Assembly (NCBI GenBank): GCA_026826555.1 | Contig: JAKSZT010053764.1 | Span: 31,164,413-31,228,412 of the forward strand | Source: Tolypeutes matacus | Lineage: Eukaryota > Chordata > Mammalia > Cingulata > Chlamyphoridae | Direction of reading: 5' to 3' | Length of the DNA stretch: 64,000 nucleotides | In this document: positions 10,746-22,870 of the stretch, in pieces | Layout: every line of letters begins with the position of its first letter | How positions within the stretch are numbered: the stretch's first letter is position 1 | The notes under the pieces: model-generated | Seen by the model: the letters and a program-made list of their open reading frames with translations, nothing else | Told to the model about the DNA's origin: nothing | Databases searched by the model: none | Program-made: the position numbers and the translations under genes

Positions 10746-12425
10746 AATAAAGTCTTTCATTAATTGAGATAAAGTTCACCACCATTTTAAAGTGAATTTA
10801 CAATTCAGTATTTTTTAGTATATTCACAAGGATGTTCAACAATCACCACTATCTGATTCCAAAACATTTGCATCACCTCTAAAAGAAACCCTGTGCCCGT
10901 TAGCAGTCACTCAGCATTCCCCCCTTCCCAGCCAACAACAACCCCTAATCTACTTTCTGTCCCTATGGATTTGCCCATTCTGGACAGTTTATATAAATGG
11001 AATCATATAATATGTGGCCTCTTGTGTCTGGCTTATTGCACTTAGGATTATGATGTCTTCAGGATTCATCCATGTTGTAATTTATATCAGTACTTCTTTT
11101 TATGACTGGTTAATATTCCATTGTTTGAGATATACCACCTTTGTTTACCTGTTTCCCCTTTTTTACTATTATCAATGCTGCTGTGCATATTTGTGTACAA
11201 ACTTTTGTATGGCCATGTGTTTTCAGTTCTTTTGAGTGGAATTCTAGGAGTGGAATTTCTGGGCCATATGGTAACTCTGTTTAACTAGGTAAGTGTTGTT
11301 AGTCAGCCAAAGAGGTGCTGATGTAAAGTACCAGAAATCTGTTGGCTTTTATAAAGGGTATTTATTGGGGGTAGAAGCTTACAGTTAAAAGGCCCTAAAA
11401 AGTCCAACTCAAGGTACCATAAGAGGTACTTCCTTACCAAAATCTGTTGCCATGTGTTGAAGCAAGAGGCGGGCAATATCTGCTAAGGCTCAGCCTTCCT
11501 CTTTCCTCTTAAGGCTCCATGGGTCCAGCTTCTTCCTATCTCTGCTGTAGGCTGGCATAGGGGTTCGTTTCTTTCCGGACTCAGCTGCTCTGTTCTCTTC
11601 ACAAGGTCAGCTGTAAACTATCAGGCAAATGGCTCATCTCTTCCCCAGGGCCTCTGCTGTGTATATGAAGATGTCTCTTCTCCGGTATCTACTTCTGTGT
11701 TCCTAATTGAGCATCCATTTATATAGCCCACCAAGGGGCGGGGACTCAACCCTGTATACCCTAATAACATCGAATCAAAGCCCTAATCTTGATTTAATCA
11801 AGTAAACATAAAGCCTTTGAATTTAACACAAAGAGTATCATGTCCAAAGAAACAGACCAGTTTACAAACATAATCTTTTTGGAATTCAAAAATAATCTAA
11901 AACTGCCACAGTAAGGAACTGCCCAGTTGTTTTCCACAGTGGCTGTACCATATTACATCCCCACTAACAATGTAGAAAGTTCCGTTTTCTCCACATCCTC
12001 TTAACACTTTTCTGTGCTCTTTTTTCCATTATCACCAGCCTAGTGGGTGTGAAGTGGTATTTCAGGGGTTTTATTTTTTAATTAGAGAAGTTGTGGGCTT
12101 ACAGAACAATCATGCACAGAATACAGGATTCCCATATACTGCCCTATTATTAACACCTTGCATTAATTCATTATAATTTTGATTTGTATTCCCTAATGAC
12201 TAATGATGTTGAGCATCTTTTCGTGTGCCTATTGGCCATTTGTATATCTTCTTTGGAAAAATGTCTGTTCCAATCTTTTGCCCATTTTTAAATTGGGTTA
12301 TTTGTCTTTTTATTTTTGCGTTATGAGAGTTCATTATATATTCTGAACACTACACCATATTTTCTCCCCTTCTGTGGTTTGTCTTTCACTTTCTTGATAG
12401 TGTCTTGGATATATTCATATGTATG
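10746..12425 (-). mobile_element. L1 3' end, split by an LTR
   Basis: This is reverse-strand L1 3'UTR and ORF2 3' sequence ('gtgaatttacaattcag', 'ggaatcatataatatgtgg', 'gagcatcttttcgtgtgcc'). The LTR at 11294-11910 interrupts it with a 5-bp duplication, and the L1 resumes at 11916. A short L1-3'UTR-type piece sits at about 12065-12180. Confidence 0.8.
11294..11910 (-). mobile_element. MaLR-like solo LTR, copy 2
   Basis: A 617-bp element with TG..CA ends and perfect flanking GTAAG duplications (11289-11293 and 11911-11915), inserted in an older L1. On the - strand it shows a TATATAAA box (about 11730-11740), then an AATAAA signal (complement of TTTATT near 11360), then an end resembling MLT1 LTRs. 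This gives the U3-R-U5 order on the - strand. It is homologous to 816-1395, and no internal retroviral sequence accompanies it. Confidence 0.82.
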
Positions 12426-12819
12426 GATACCTTGTGTGGTAGGCTTATAATAAATATTTGTTGAATGAACAAATAAATAGTTTAACCATTCTTATCACAG
12501 TAAAAAAATGTTAAATAAAATATTCAACAATGCATGTATATGTTTAAAATAGTACACATCAACCCAGGTAGAGCTTATGAGGAATGTGAATATATTTGAA
12601 CATTAGAAAGCCTTATAATATAATTACAACATTATAAGACTTTTAAGAAAGAAATACTATGATCACAACAATGACCAGGAAAAAAAAAAAATCTTAGCTA
12701 AAATTTACTGATCATTCAAGATTTTTAAAAAACAGTAACGATAACAAAGGACCAAAAGGAAATTAAGAGCAGAAATGAACTTTCCTGGCTTGATAAAAGG
12801 TGTCTTTAAAAAACAAGTA

Positions 12820-13430
12820 GGGAAATGGATGTGGCTCAAGTGTCTGGGCTCCCGTCTACCATATAGGAGGTCCAGGGTTCAATTCCCAGGTAATCCTGGT
12901 GAAAGGAAGCTGGCTCACGCAGAGTGCTGGCCCACGGGGGATGCTGGTCCACACAGGAGTGCTGGCCTGTGCAGAGAGCTGGTGCAGCAAGATGACGCAA
13001 CAAAAAGAGACACAGAGGAGACACAGTAAGAGATGCAGTAGACTGAGGTGGCACAAGAGATTGAGTACCTCCCTCCCACTCCAGAAGATCCTAGGATTGG
13101 TTCCCAGTGCCACCTAAAGAGAAGACAAGCAGACACATAAGAACACAAAAAGAGCAGACAGCGAGCACAAAATAGTGAGGGGTGGGGAGGAGGATAAATA
13201 AATAAATAAAGGGAAGCGGCTGTGGCTCAATCAGTAGGGCTCCCGTTTACCATATGGGAGGCCCCGGGTTCGGTTCCCGGGGCCTCCTGGTGAAGGCAAG
13301 CCCGCCCGCACGGCGTGGTTAGCTGACCCAGCGAGCACAAGCAACAAGGGGGGGGATAAATGAATAAATAAATAAAATCTAAAAAAAATAATAATAATAA
13401 GTAAATAAATAAATATAAATAAATCTTTAA
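12820..13430 (+). mobile_element. DAS-type SINE, long form, with a second SINE in its tail
   Basis: A tRNA-like head (12820-12895) is followed by a longer body with 'gctggcccacgggg'-type units and a second tRNA-like segment, then an ATAAATAAATAAA tail. A younger SINE (13211-13400) sits in that tail. The outer flanks share 'tctttaaaaaa' (about 12803 and 13423). Confidence 0.85.
13211..13400 (+). mobile_element. Young DAS-type SINE nested in another SINE tail
   Basis: Head 'gggaagcggctgtggctc', an intact B-box-like 'ggttcggttcc', then the 'cccgcccgcacggcgtggtt' body and an ATAAATAAATAAAATC tail. It is nearly identical to copies at 18754, 45839 and 60659(-), indicating recent activity. Confidence 0.92.
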
Positions 13431-13822
13431 AAAAGTAACTTTATGTCTATACTTCATGGAAAGTTTTAGAAACTTAAAGTCAAGAATGAGACAAGGATGC
13501 CTGAAGTCTTCTTTTGTATTTAGTATTGTACTAGATGTATAGATGGCATACTAAAAAAAGAATAAAATTAAAAGTATCAACTGGGAAAAAGAAGCAAAGC
13601 TGTTATACTTGCTGATTTTTTTTTACCTAGAAAGTCTAAGAAAATCTATAAACAAACTTTATAGTTCTGCATTTTTCTAGAGAACGTACATTATTTTTGA
13701 CAAGTTTTCAAAATAGCATAGTGATGTGATATTCATATTTTATCCAAAAGATCCTTTTTAGTGTATTTTATACAGTATTTGAGGTTTTAAATAAATTTTA
13801 AAATTATATTTTTTTCCTCTAG

Positions 13823-13937
13823 GGCTACAGAGACATCTGATGAAGTGGCAAGTTTGCGACCCCCTCGGTTCTTTAATGAAGACGGAGTTATCAGACCTTA
13901 CAGATTGAGGGATGGTACTGGAAATCAAATGTTGCAG
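13823..13937 (+). CDS. VPS13A: VPS13A exon (human exon 68)
   Basis: The exon is 115 nt. Its first G completes AGG (Arg), then 38 codons encode ATETSDEVASLRPPRFFNE.. RPYRLRDGTGNQMLQ. The acceptor is cctctag|g and the donor gcag|gtgaag. It ends in phase 0, so it can splice to the exons at 14141, 16180 or 29149 without changing frame. This is the branch point between long and short isoforms. Confidence 0.97.
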
Positions 13938-14140
13938 GTGAAGAAATAGCTTATATATTAAGGTTAATTTAGTTGCATTAGTTTTTTTGTTTTGTTTTGT
14001 TTTTTGTAATAGTGCTTTAAATATATAATAGATTATTTGGGCTTTTATATGTTTTACTTAATTCCATGTATAAGTTTCTTACATTTACTTAGATTTAATG
14101 TACATTTATTTACTATAAGATTTTTTTTTCTTTTTTACAG

Positions 14141-14161
14141 GCCTCAAAAAGTTTGATATGA
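14141..14161 (+). CDS. VPS13A: VPS13A alternative last exon (short isoform, ASKSLI-stop)
   Basis: A long pyrimidine tract and ttttttacag lead into six codons, ASKSLI, and TGA, in phase with exon 68. The human gene has short isoforms ending after exon 68. One recalled length, 3069 residues, equals 3063 shared residues plus six. The product would lack the C-terminal PH-like domain. It needs transcript support in this species. Confidence 0.7.
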   Translation, partial: ASKSLI

Positions 14162-16179
14162 AAACAGTTAATGCATGACTTTGCAAGTGAAAGCCAACAG
14201 TAGATTTTAGTCTTAAATTTACAAACTTCGTACGGCTGTTTCAGTATATTGGGTACAAAGAAAAGCTTTTGGTAACTTTTTATGTAGGACTTGTAGTGAA
14301 TCCAATCTTTTTATAGGGTATTCTTAGTTCTGCACTGGATTTGCAAGATTTGTTGAAAGGCAATGTTCTTAAAGACCCTTATAATTGGTGGTACTTATTT
14401 AATTAGGCCATTTCTGTTCAGGTTACTTACTTATGTTTATGAATTCACTGGTAGCTTCTAGTAGATATAATACTCATATCAAATTAGGCATGGATGAGGG
14501 GAAAAAATTAGAACCACTGTTATTGTGAATTATTCTTGCGTTCATATGCTTTTCAGATATTTCTTTTGAAGATGCTAAAATGGCCATGGCCCTTCTCCTG
14601 CTTTATTCTTGCATAGTCTATATGTAAAACCTTGTAGAATTTGATAAGCAGTTCACATGAAAACTAACTTCTTTTAGTAAGGAAAATTCATTTTTGTAAT
14701 AATAGTTTGAGGGCAGAATATTTTATCTGTTTAACAACTTTCTTATTTGGTAAATTGGAATTTTAAAAATATGTAGGCAACAGTAATCATACACTAGGCT
14801 ATACTAATTTAAAAGTATTTTTGTGGTTTCTGTGTAGAATACTAAATTCAATCATTTGTTTGAAAATACACAAATAGTCATTATATTGTATAGACTTGAA
14901 AATATTCGTGGTAATAATACTCTGTGGACATATGGTCCTTCCCTATAGCCTTGATATTTTAAAATATTGTCATGTTTATTGTTCAGGGTAATAATTTAAA
15001 GCTTTACTATTTTCCTCCACTGCAAGTAGAGTATATAATTTTGCATAAAATATACTTGTAAATCCTTCTCTGAATTTTCCATCTATTAAAATAGAATATG
15101 TCCATAGATTTAATAGGCAATATGTTGTAAAGTGATTTTATACTGTGTTCAAAATGTTTTTCAAGCATCAAAATAATTGCATCTCGGTATACAACTAGCA
15201 ATCCAGTGAGAGGCTGTACTCAGGAGCACATGTGCAATCTACACAATGACGGTATATCATTCTTTGGAAAATGGAAAGTTGCAGGAGTCTCCTATAGCTA
15301 ATATAGTTGAAACATATTTCTGCCTTCCTCATTAGAACACAGTTGACATGTTAACATTTTATAGGACTGAATGCTGAATAATTTTTAAACTGGCTTTTTA
15401 AAAAACAAAATATTTCTTGAGAAGCTATTTTAATAAACTTAGGAGGAAGTAAGGATGAATGGTGAGGAGAGTTTGGAAATATATCCTCACTCTTAGGGAA
15501 CAGGTTAACATTGCTCTCTTATATGTGTAAGAAGTGATTTGTTTGGTGTTAGTGTTGCCTTTTTGAATCAAAACCCTATTGTTTATATTTGGAAACACTT
15601 TTAAAATATATGAATTACCAATACTGTGGAAAAGGAGTTGATCGCATGTGAACAGGATGTAAAATGCCTCTGCTTTGGTTTAATCTAAGTAATTTAATGA
15701 TGGTGCCCTTAGAAAATGATGGCTACTTCCAAATGCTTCCCCTTTTATTTTCTCATTTTCTAAAAAATAGGTGCTCTCAGTGTTTACTAAATTATATATG
15801 CTATATATAATAATTTAATATAACAAACTCTTTCGTTGTTTACCTTTCTATCCCAAAAACAGAACATTATTATTATGCCTTCCTAGTAGTCCATGAAAGT
15901 TGCCTACTAGAGATATAGGATGATAGTTTTAATGTGTTCCTAGAATACCTTATTGGTATCATCAAACTGTTTTATACATTGGGTTGAACCAAGCAATTAA
16001 CTTTAGTCTTATGTATATTAAGTTATGGATTATTATTTCCATAATTACTCCCCAGTCACAGCTGAAAAATCTGCTTTGAAATTTTTCTGACTCCTTAAAC
16101 ACAATTTTACCTGTTTTCCAAGCAATTTACCATATTTAACTAACCTTTGTGCTTCTCTTTTCCTTTACCATGCTTACAG
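14162..16179 (+). other. VPS13A: Candidate 3'UTR of the short isoform, then intron
   Basis: AT-rich sequence follows the TGA. An AATAAA lies at 15432-15437. No coding content or clear repeat is seen in these 2 kb, and the low repeat content compared with neighbouring introns fits a transcribed UTR. Its extent is unknown. Confidence 0.45.
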
Positions 16180-16248
16180 AAAATTCAGGCCTACAGGGAG
16201 TGGATTATGACTCACAGTAGCAGTAGTGAGGAGGAGGAGGAGGATTAG
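16180..16248 (+). CDS. VPS13A: VPS13A alternative last exon (short isoform, acidic tail)
   Basis: After tgcttacag, 22 codons encode KIQAYREWIMTHSSSSEEEEED, then TAG, in phase with exon 68. This matches the variant B style end (exon 69 in human numbering, by memory). After the TAG the frame runs five more codons (SDLNC) to TAA, so the stop may be an early one relative to relatives. The isoform would lack the PH-like domain. Confidence 0.75.
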   Translation, partial: KIQAYREWIMTHSSSSEEEEED

Positions 16249-17486
16249 TCAGATCTGAACTGTTAAAATTTTTATGTTCTTTGTCATTTTATTTGGAATG
16301 TTTCATTGACATGTTTGTGTGACTGCTACTGTAATAGCCTGTGTCCATTTTTAGGGAGGTAAATATTTTTTCCTTTTAAAATGTTTCCTACGTATCTTCA
16401 AAAAGCAAAATAATTGCATTATTTAAGCACAGAAAAAGTGTATTTTACCCAAATTAGAGCAACTATATATTATAGCATTTGCTTGTATATATCTTATAGC
16501 TTTGTAATGCAGTTTGTCTTTGAGATTTAAAACTAGACTTGAAAACGTTTTTTTAATGTTCACTAATTTTCTTTTATTTTAAATTATCTGCTTATTTGTT
16601 AGCAAAATGCCTTAATATTCTCTATGTAAATTTTCTTGGCTGTAATGTAATGCCATTATGTTAAAAAAAATAATAATAATAATAATAGCCAGTCAATGCT
16701 TTATATTTATTTAGCATTTTAAAAGTATTTTTGTCAAATTTCTTTTAATAATAATAAACTTACATAATATGAAACAATGAATTTGTTTTTATATTCCAAA
16801 ATTGTATAGGTTGTTGAACTACTATTATAAAAAGTATTCATGATTTGTCATGGAAGGTTAGATAGGTAGAATAATTTATCGTCTGAGAATGAAAAAAAAA
16901 AAAAAAAAAAAGATTCTTAGATTCCTTTGGTTCACTTTTTATTGTTTAATTTTATATATACATATATATATTGTGAAACAATGAGCAAAGATGATTTTTT
17001 ATAGTCAAATTTACTTATTTAACATACATAAATATACTATATTCCAATTATTAAAAGTTATGACTTAATTCATGTTACTAGGAGAATTTGTATAGTGAAA
17101 ATTAGTTACATATTTTACATATACCGAAGCTTTTTAAAATTTTTCTGTTAGATGAAACTGTCTTGTCCTGTTTCACTCGTATATCATCTATGTAAAAGAA
17201 AAACCTCTTAAAAAGGATTAACTATTAGTAGTTATGATATTTAATCCCTTGATGATTACTGTACTTTGGGATCAACAAAGGAACATTTACTTGGACTTAA
17301 GGTTTAGCATTTTTCTTATATTAAGCTTATTTTAGATTATAGTAGATAATTGATTTAACTGTTGAACTTTTGATTTAATTTGTTCAACCCATGGATTCCG
17401 AGTCTCTTCTAATTCTTAGGTTTATCAGGTTTTTATTTCTATAAATCATTACTCTTTGAAAATGGCTTAGATTTTAAAATATTGAG
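16249..17486 (+). other. VPS13A: Candidate 3'UTR / intron of VPS13A
   Basis: AT-rich. It contains AATAAA at 16753-16758, an (AAT)n run near 16669-16687 and an A20 run near 16891-16910. No gene is seen. Part of it is probably the 3'UTR of the acidic-tail isoform. Confidence 0.5.
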
Positions 17487-17606
17487 GGGGGCGGATGTGG
17501 CTCAAATGGTTGGGCGTCCGTCTGCCATATGGAGGGACCTGGGTTCGATCCCCGGGACCTCCCGGTAAAATAAAAAAAAAAACAACAAACAAACAAACAA
17601 AAAAAG
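17487..17606 (+). mobile_element. Short DAS-type SINE
   Basis: A single tRNA-like unit, 'gcggatgtggctcaaatgg..gggttcgatcccc', is followed by an A-rich tail. A perfect 18-bp target duplication AGATTTTAAAATATTGAG lies at 17469-17486 and 17607-17624. It is almost identical to the copy at 57428. Confidence 0.93.
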
Positions 17607-17624
17607 AGATTTTAAAATATTGAG

Positions 17625-18753
17625 CTTACAAAAAACAGTTAAAAATTATCAACTTCTTTTAAAATTTCTGTTTAGCATTCATTCCATATAAATAGGAGTC
17701 AAGGTCTTGTGTACTAGGATTAAGAAATATGTGAATGTCCAAGAATTTGATTATTGCTTTTATCACAATAGTAGTCTAATCTTCTTGTAATAAGTAAATA
17801 AATAAAAACAGTGACCATTAAGATAGTCATTATTGTTATCAGAGGTTAAATTTGTATTTGCCATGCCCCCACTGCTCTCTCACCCTTGCCATAATCAAAC
17901 AAAACCTGCTGCTTATACTAGAAGTTAGAAGGAACACAGCCTTTTGAGGTATATTTTATATATCTGAGAAAGCAAATGTCTGGAAATGTCTTCAGTAGCT
18001 TCTTATATTCCAGCTTTGTAGGTGCAAGGCCTTTCTGAAAGGGAAAATGTTAAATTACTTGTTTGCAAGACATATGCTGAGTTTATAATGGTTGATTAGT
18101 GTCTACTTGATACTTGAGTAAGATATTGAAAACTGGCAGGAGGGAAAATTTGTAAAACTCCTGTAACTACGGACATCAATCACCATGGATAAATAATCTA
18201 ATTTATGATAGCCTATATAAAAGGCTATTATAATATTTTGTGTTATTATATTTTGTATATTTGTATTACAATATTTTGTCTTATTATACAAAAGGAAAAT
18301 TAAATTTCAATTTATTTCTGTATTTAAAATAATTAGGAATTCATCAGTTTTATCTTTTGAATTAGTCCAAAACACATATCACTGATAATTTTAAGGTCAC
18401 GTTATTAAAATTTATAGGTGGAGCTATTGTAAATCTGTGACTGGAATTTCAGTGTTGAACATGAAAAATATGCTGTTGTATCTACATCCCCAGATCACAT
18501 ACACTAAGGAATGGCTTCTATAGATAGTAGTCAATATCGTTGTTTGCCTGATTTAAATCCTGTAATGAAGTTTTTTGTTAAATTTGTGTTAATTGATGAT
18601 GGGAAGAGAACCAGAAACAGATTTCCTTGCAAATGAATTTATAATAGCTCAAAAGCATTAAGGCCTATTGAGTCTAAATAAGATGTTGTTAAGTGTGCAC
18701 ACATTATTCACTTAGATTAAATAATTTTGATGGGTATATAATAAGAGTGTCAG
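17625..18753 (+). other. VPS13A: VPS13A intron, no recognised content
   Basis: AT-rich. A small internal repetition of 'attataatattttgt' lies at 18228-18285. Nothing else is seen. Confidence 0.6.
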
Positions 18754-18940
18754 GGAAGCGGCTGTGGCTCAATCAGTAGGGCTCCCATTTACCATATGGG
18801 AGGCCCCGGGTTCGGTTCCCGGGGCCTCCTGGTGAATGAAGGCAAGCCCGCCCGCACGGCGTGGTTTGCTGACCCAGCGAGCAAAAGCAGCAAGGGGGGG
18901 ATAAATGAATAAATAAATAAAATCTTTAAAAATAATAATA
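18754..18940 (+). mobile_element. Young DAS-type SINE
   Basis: Intact head, B-box-like motif, body and ATAAATAAATAAAATC tail. A perfect target duplication ATAATAAGAGTGTCAG lies at 18738-18753 and 18941-18956. It has a 4-bp 'gaat' insertion relative to sister copies, near 18836. Confidence 0.94.
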
Positions 18941-18956
18941 ATAATAAGAGTGTCAG

Positions 18957-19916
18957 TTTCATCTTTCTGTAATTGTACCTTTTAGATAAATGGAAATCAA
19001 TTTTAAAAGTTTGAAACTGTTAATTTAATCTCTAATTTCAGTGGATGTGTCTTTGGATTCATGAAGTGCAGTGAGTATGGTCAACATTATACAATACATA
19101 ATAGAAAGTCCTGACTCAAAGGAGAGTAAAATACAAGATTTCAAAGAGGTCTGTGTTAGGGAACTAATTTGAGCAATTTATGATTTTTCTATATAGGGAT
19201 TTATGGTTTGTTTTGTTTTAATGTGGTAGACCATTTTCATATCCATAATTATCTCTCAGTCAGTGCAATGAATTTAGCAGTTCCTTATGGACCAATATGT
19301 ATAGCAATAGTGTACCTTAAAATATTAGTTTTTAAAACAAATGTTTACTATATTTTTAAAATTGACTTCTACTGTACCCCCCTTTCATTGCATAAGTATG
19401 TTCTAAACAAATAGTAACAAAGAGTTCTACTGAATTGCATAATTCCATTTCTCTGGATCTAATTTGGAGACACTCAAATATGTGAACCTCAAAATATTAT
19501 AGGCACTATTTGAGTGTTGTTGTTTTTTTAAATAAATAATCAGGATAGCCAGAGATTTGGCTAAGTATATATAATTTTTCTTAATTGGATATATTGTATT
19601 TTATATTAAAAATGATCGTTTATTAATAACCTCTAACCACATTATGTCTACAAAGATTTTCTTTGTGTATAGCATAAAAATTGGAGTTTCTGTGAATAAA
19701 ATAAAGCTGAATGCTCCTTGTGAATAAGTTTACTGACATTGATTCTCAGTCTACAATTTTAGTGTTTTACAGAAGAATAAAATATAATTTTAAAAGTTAA
19801 AGTAGTAGATTATATTGTTTTTTAAGCAATATATGCTCATTAAAGTAAGAAACAATAGAAAAGAAAAAATTATCCTTTTTCTCCCCACCATATTTAGTGT
19901 ATTAAGTATTTCTTTC
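18957..19916 (+). other. VPS13A: VPS13A intron, no recognised content
   Basis: AT-rich, without clear repeats or coding signals. Confidence 0.6.
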
Positions 19917-20026
19917 CTTTTTTTTTTTTTTTTTTTTTTTCTTGTGAGGTACTGGGACTGGAAATTGATCCCTGGACCTCTTATCTGGGAAGCTGGCGCT
20001 CAGCCACTGAGCCACATCTGCTCCCT
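19917..20026 (-). mobile_element. DAS-type SINE, reverse
   Basis: A T run (19919-19940) is followed by 'gtgaggtactgggactggaaattgatccctgg', ending 'gagccacatctgctccct', the complement of the tRNA-like head. The flanks share an imperfect GTATTTCC-type repeat. Confidence 0.85.
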
Positions 20027-22194
20027 GTATTTCCTTTTTTAATTTTTTATTTAAATGGTTATGATCCTAACATTCATTTCATTTTATACTTTTTATTTTA
20101 TTATAAAATTTCATAAACAAATTTATTAACTTCTAAAATTTTAAAAAAGCATATCCCATTCATAGAGTAACCCCCAATATGGGAAACCTAGTCCTTATTT
20201 CTGGAGTACATAAAGAGCCAGCAGGATCTTTTCTTTTTTTTTTAATAGTTGATGTAGAAGGCTTTACTTTTTCATTGAATATATTACTTTTGACTCTTTA
20301 TCTTTTAAAAAAAAGTTTTCCCCTTACCACAAAATAAAATCTCTTAAAATGAAGTGTATGTATGTCCTTCATTATGTATGACTGTTGACAACTGGGAAGT
20401 CCCATGGAGGTATTATATTCTTAACAGTCTTGGATATTTTTTAAATTTTGTAGATAAATCTATGTTGTCTTTGAATCTCTTGTAAAAATATTATAGTTGC
20501 CATTTTGTAAGTTGTTGTAGAAGGGAGGCCGTTTTTGTTTGTTGTATATTTCTTTTCTTTCAGACATTTATAATTAGCTTCAAATACTGCCTTACTAGCA
20601 ATTGGAAGATAACTGCCTTCAGCCGACGTGGTCTTTCCCTTTGCTTCAGGAGGACAATTACAACTGATATGGAAGAAAGGGCTTACCATAGGCAGTCAGA
20701 TCCATCAGAGTAGTGCTGAACATTCTTCCTGGCTTCATCTGAAATTTTGAGTAAGTGGATGAGAACTAGGAGACAAAGGCTTATTAGATATCACTCTTCA
20801 TTTTGCAACTCTTCCTCTCCAGAATACTACTTCTGAATGGGATGAGAAAGCTGAAGAGAGCCAAATTCTTTTATTCAGGCAAGTTAGAGTTCTTAGCATC
20901 TAAGATAAAGCAGATCCTATGGAAAAGAGAGACTACATATCTAACTTGGATACCATTATAATACATAATTTATTAGGTTTAGCAGTATTCTCTTGGAGAG
21001 GTTTTGTCACATCATTTTTGAAGTCTCAGGCTTTTGAATATTTAGTAGTAAGTCCCAAAACCTTTTTTTTTTTTTTTTTTTTTTTTTNNNNNNNNNNTTT
21101 AGTAGTAAGTCCCAAAACCTTTTTTTTTTTTTTTTTTTTTTTTTGGACCAAATGATATACTTCATCCCACATGGAATCTTCCAATATTACTCAAAAATAC
21201 TTTTTGGGGAAAAAAATAATACTTTTTGAATGAGACTTGACTTTCTCTCAATTCTAAAATGTGTATAAGACTCTTTTAATATATTAATTTGAATGAACCT
21301 TATTTGATTTCTAACTCTCTTTCAAAAGTTTGTCATCATTACATCCTTTAAATTTTTAAATATAATAAGGAAGAATAAATACTATTATAATAGAAAATTC
21401 AGTACATTTTAGCATTAAAAGAAATCCCCATGTTAAGCTCAAGTAGTTTCAACTTGAGTTTTCTCTCTTCTTATCAAGGACATACAAATAGAGCTAAAGT
21501 AGGTCTGCAGTAAGTATTAGTTTAAAAAGCCTTTAGCCTTTATTGAGCTAAAAGTGCTAAATTCTGACCTAATACTCAACTCATGACTTCTCTTTTGACA
21601 TGTTAACTTCCCATGATTACTTTGAACAGAAAAGAAAAATCATCAGCATATCCTGAGCTTAGTAAGGCTCATTCAGATTCTGTGTGTGTGCTCAAATAAT
21701 AATGTTGTTAAAAAACTTTAGTATAAGTTAAGAAAAGTCTACCTTTTCTTTGCCACATGTCCTATGAAAGAAAAGATCTTTTCTTGCCAAATAATTCATT
21801 TTCATATAGAATTAGATTGAAGACCTCTTTCATTCATTTAAAAAACAAAATGTCATCTATGAAAGAAATGCAAATGAAATTGATAACCTGTTCACTTTTG
21901 ATGATTACTCTAAAGAGCCACATGGAAAATATTGTGGAGAAATATACATGTAGACATTTTGTGGCACTTTGAGTCTGAGGCAGTCATTTTAGTTAGAGAT
22001 CACATGAAGATACAGTATTGGAATATAAATATGGGAAGCTATATGTTTGATGTAAATTTAACCTTTCTGAAATAAATTACCAGTCAAATTTGAAATATAA
22101 AATTGCCAGAAGAGCAAAGTACTTAATTATACAGGTATAATTGAGTTTTTGCTGGCTTGCTTCATAGTTTATATGAATACTAAGAAAAAATTTC
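20027..22194 (+). other. VPS13A: VPS13A intron with an assembly gap
   Basis: AT-rich intron. It contains the 10-N gap at 21088-21097 and otherwise no recognisable gene or family-level repeat. Confidence 0.55.
21088..21097. other. Assembly gap with duplicated flanks
   Basis: Ten Ns. The sequence left of the gap ('tttagtagtaagtcccaaaa' at 21041-21060 plus a T run) is repeated to the right (21098-21117 plus a T run). This looks like an unmerged contig overlap rather than real duplication. Confidence 0.9.
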
Positions 22195-22560
22195 ATGCCA
22201 TGTATTTATTCATTCTGCGAGTATTCGTTAAACTCCTGTTATGTATCAGACACTCTTCTAGGTATTAGGGTTACAGCCCGAAGAGAGCAGTCAAAATTCC
22301 TGCTCATCCCTCGTGAGTTTGTAATAGTAGTAAGCTTTATTATTATGGTGGTTGAGGTTAAAACACATGCCACTTTAGAGGCCAACCCTATAATGTCAGA
22401 TCTTGCTACATGCAAGACTCTAAGGAATTGTTGGACTCAGGAGACGTATAAGACATTCCCCATCTTCAAAGATATAATGAGTTCTAGTTATTACATGAAA
22501 TGGAAGCATTGCAAGAGGTATGATAGAGCTGGTGGAATAGCTGAATCCATATTCCAGTGA
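22195..22560 (+). mobile_element. L2 LINE relic
   Basis: 'cgttaaactcctgttatgta' near 22226, 'gacactcttctaggtattag' near 22249 and the following 'ggttacagc' match the L2 3' theme of 'last-third' copies. The long open frame across it is incidental. Confidence 0.6.
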
Positions 22561-22639
22561 GCTGTTAAAATGTGATCCCACTGCATTGACTATATATATA
22601 GTTCTGTGCTAACTCATTTTGGTAATAAAAATTGAGATA

Positions 22640-22870
22640 CAGCAATACCCTGTGGCTAAGGGCCTGGATTTTGGAGCCAAGTAAACCTAAGTCTATTCCA
22701 ACCTTTTCCTTTGACTAGCTTTATAATCTTGGGACAAGTTGATGCTTATCTGACCTTAGTCTCCAGACTGTAAAATAGAGTTAATACCTATCTTTGGGTG
22801 GTTGCTAGGATTAAAACATATGAGGTAACATATAATTATTATGACAGTGCCTAACAACTCAATAAATATT
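22640..22870 (+). mobile_element. MIR SINE relic
   Basis: Order of MIR motifs: 'gcctggattttggagcca', 'ctagctttataatcttggg', 'actgtaaaatagagttaata', 'gcctaacaactcaataaata'. Diverged but complete-looking. Confidence 0.8.

Larger units (their letters stand above)
6784..13822 (+). other. VPS13A: VPS13A intron, about 7 kb
   Basis: This long intron is rich in mobile elements, listed separately. Between about 7200 and 8470 I see only AT-rich sequence without recognisable content. The stretch 13430-13822 is likewise featureless up to the acceptor. Confidence 0.75.

Noticed and set aside
12836..13148. Several 70-85 codon frames on both strands
   Set aside because: All are within SINE sequence.
13240..13300. 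tRNA-like A/B-box sequences as real tRNA genes (also at 17487, 18754, 45839, 57428, 60780)
   Set aside because: Each is the head of a SINE with tail and target duplication. The B boxes lack the context of a full cloverleaf.
22195..22560. 121-codon + strand frame in a VPS13A intron
   Set aside because: It overlaps L2-like sequence and has no exon signals.
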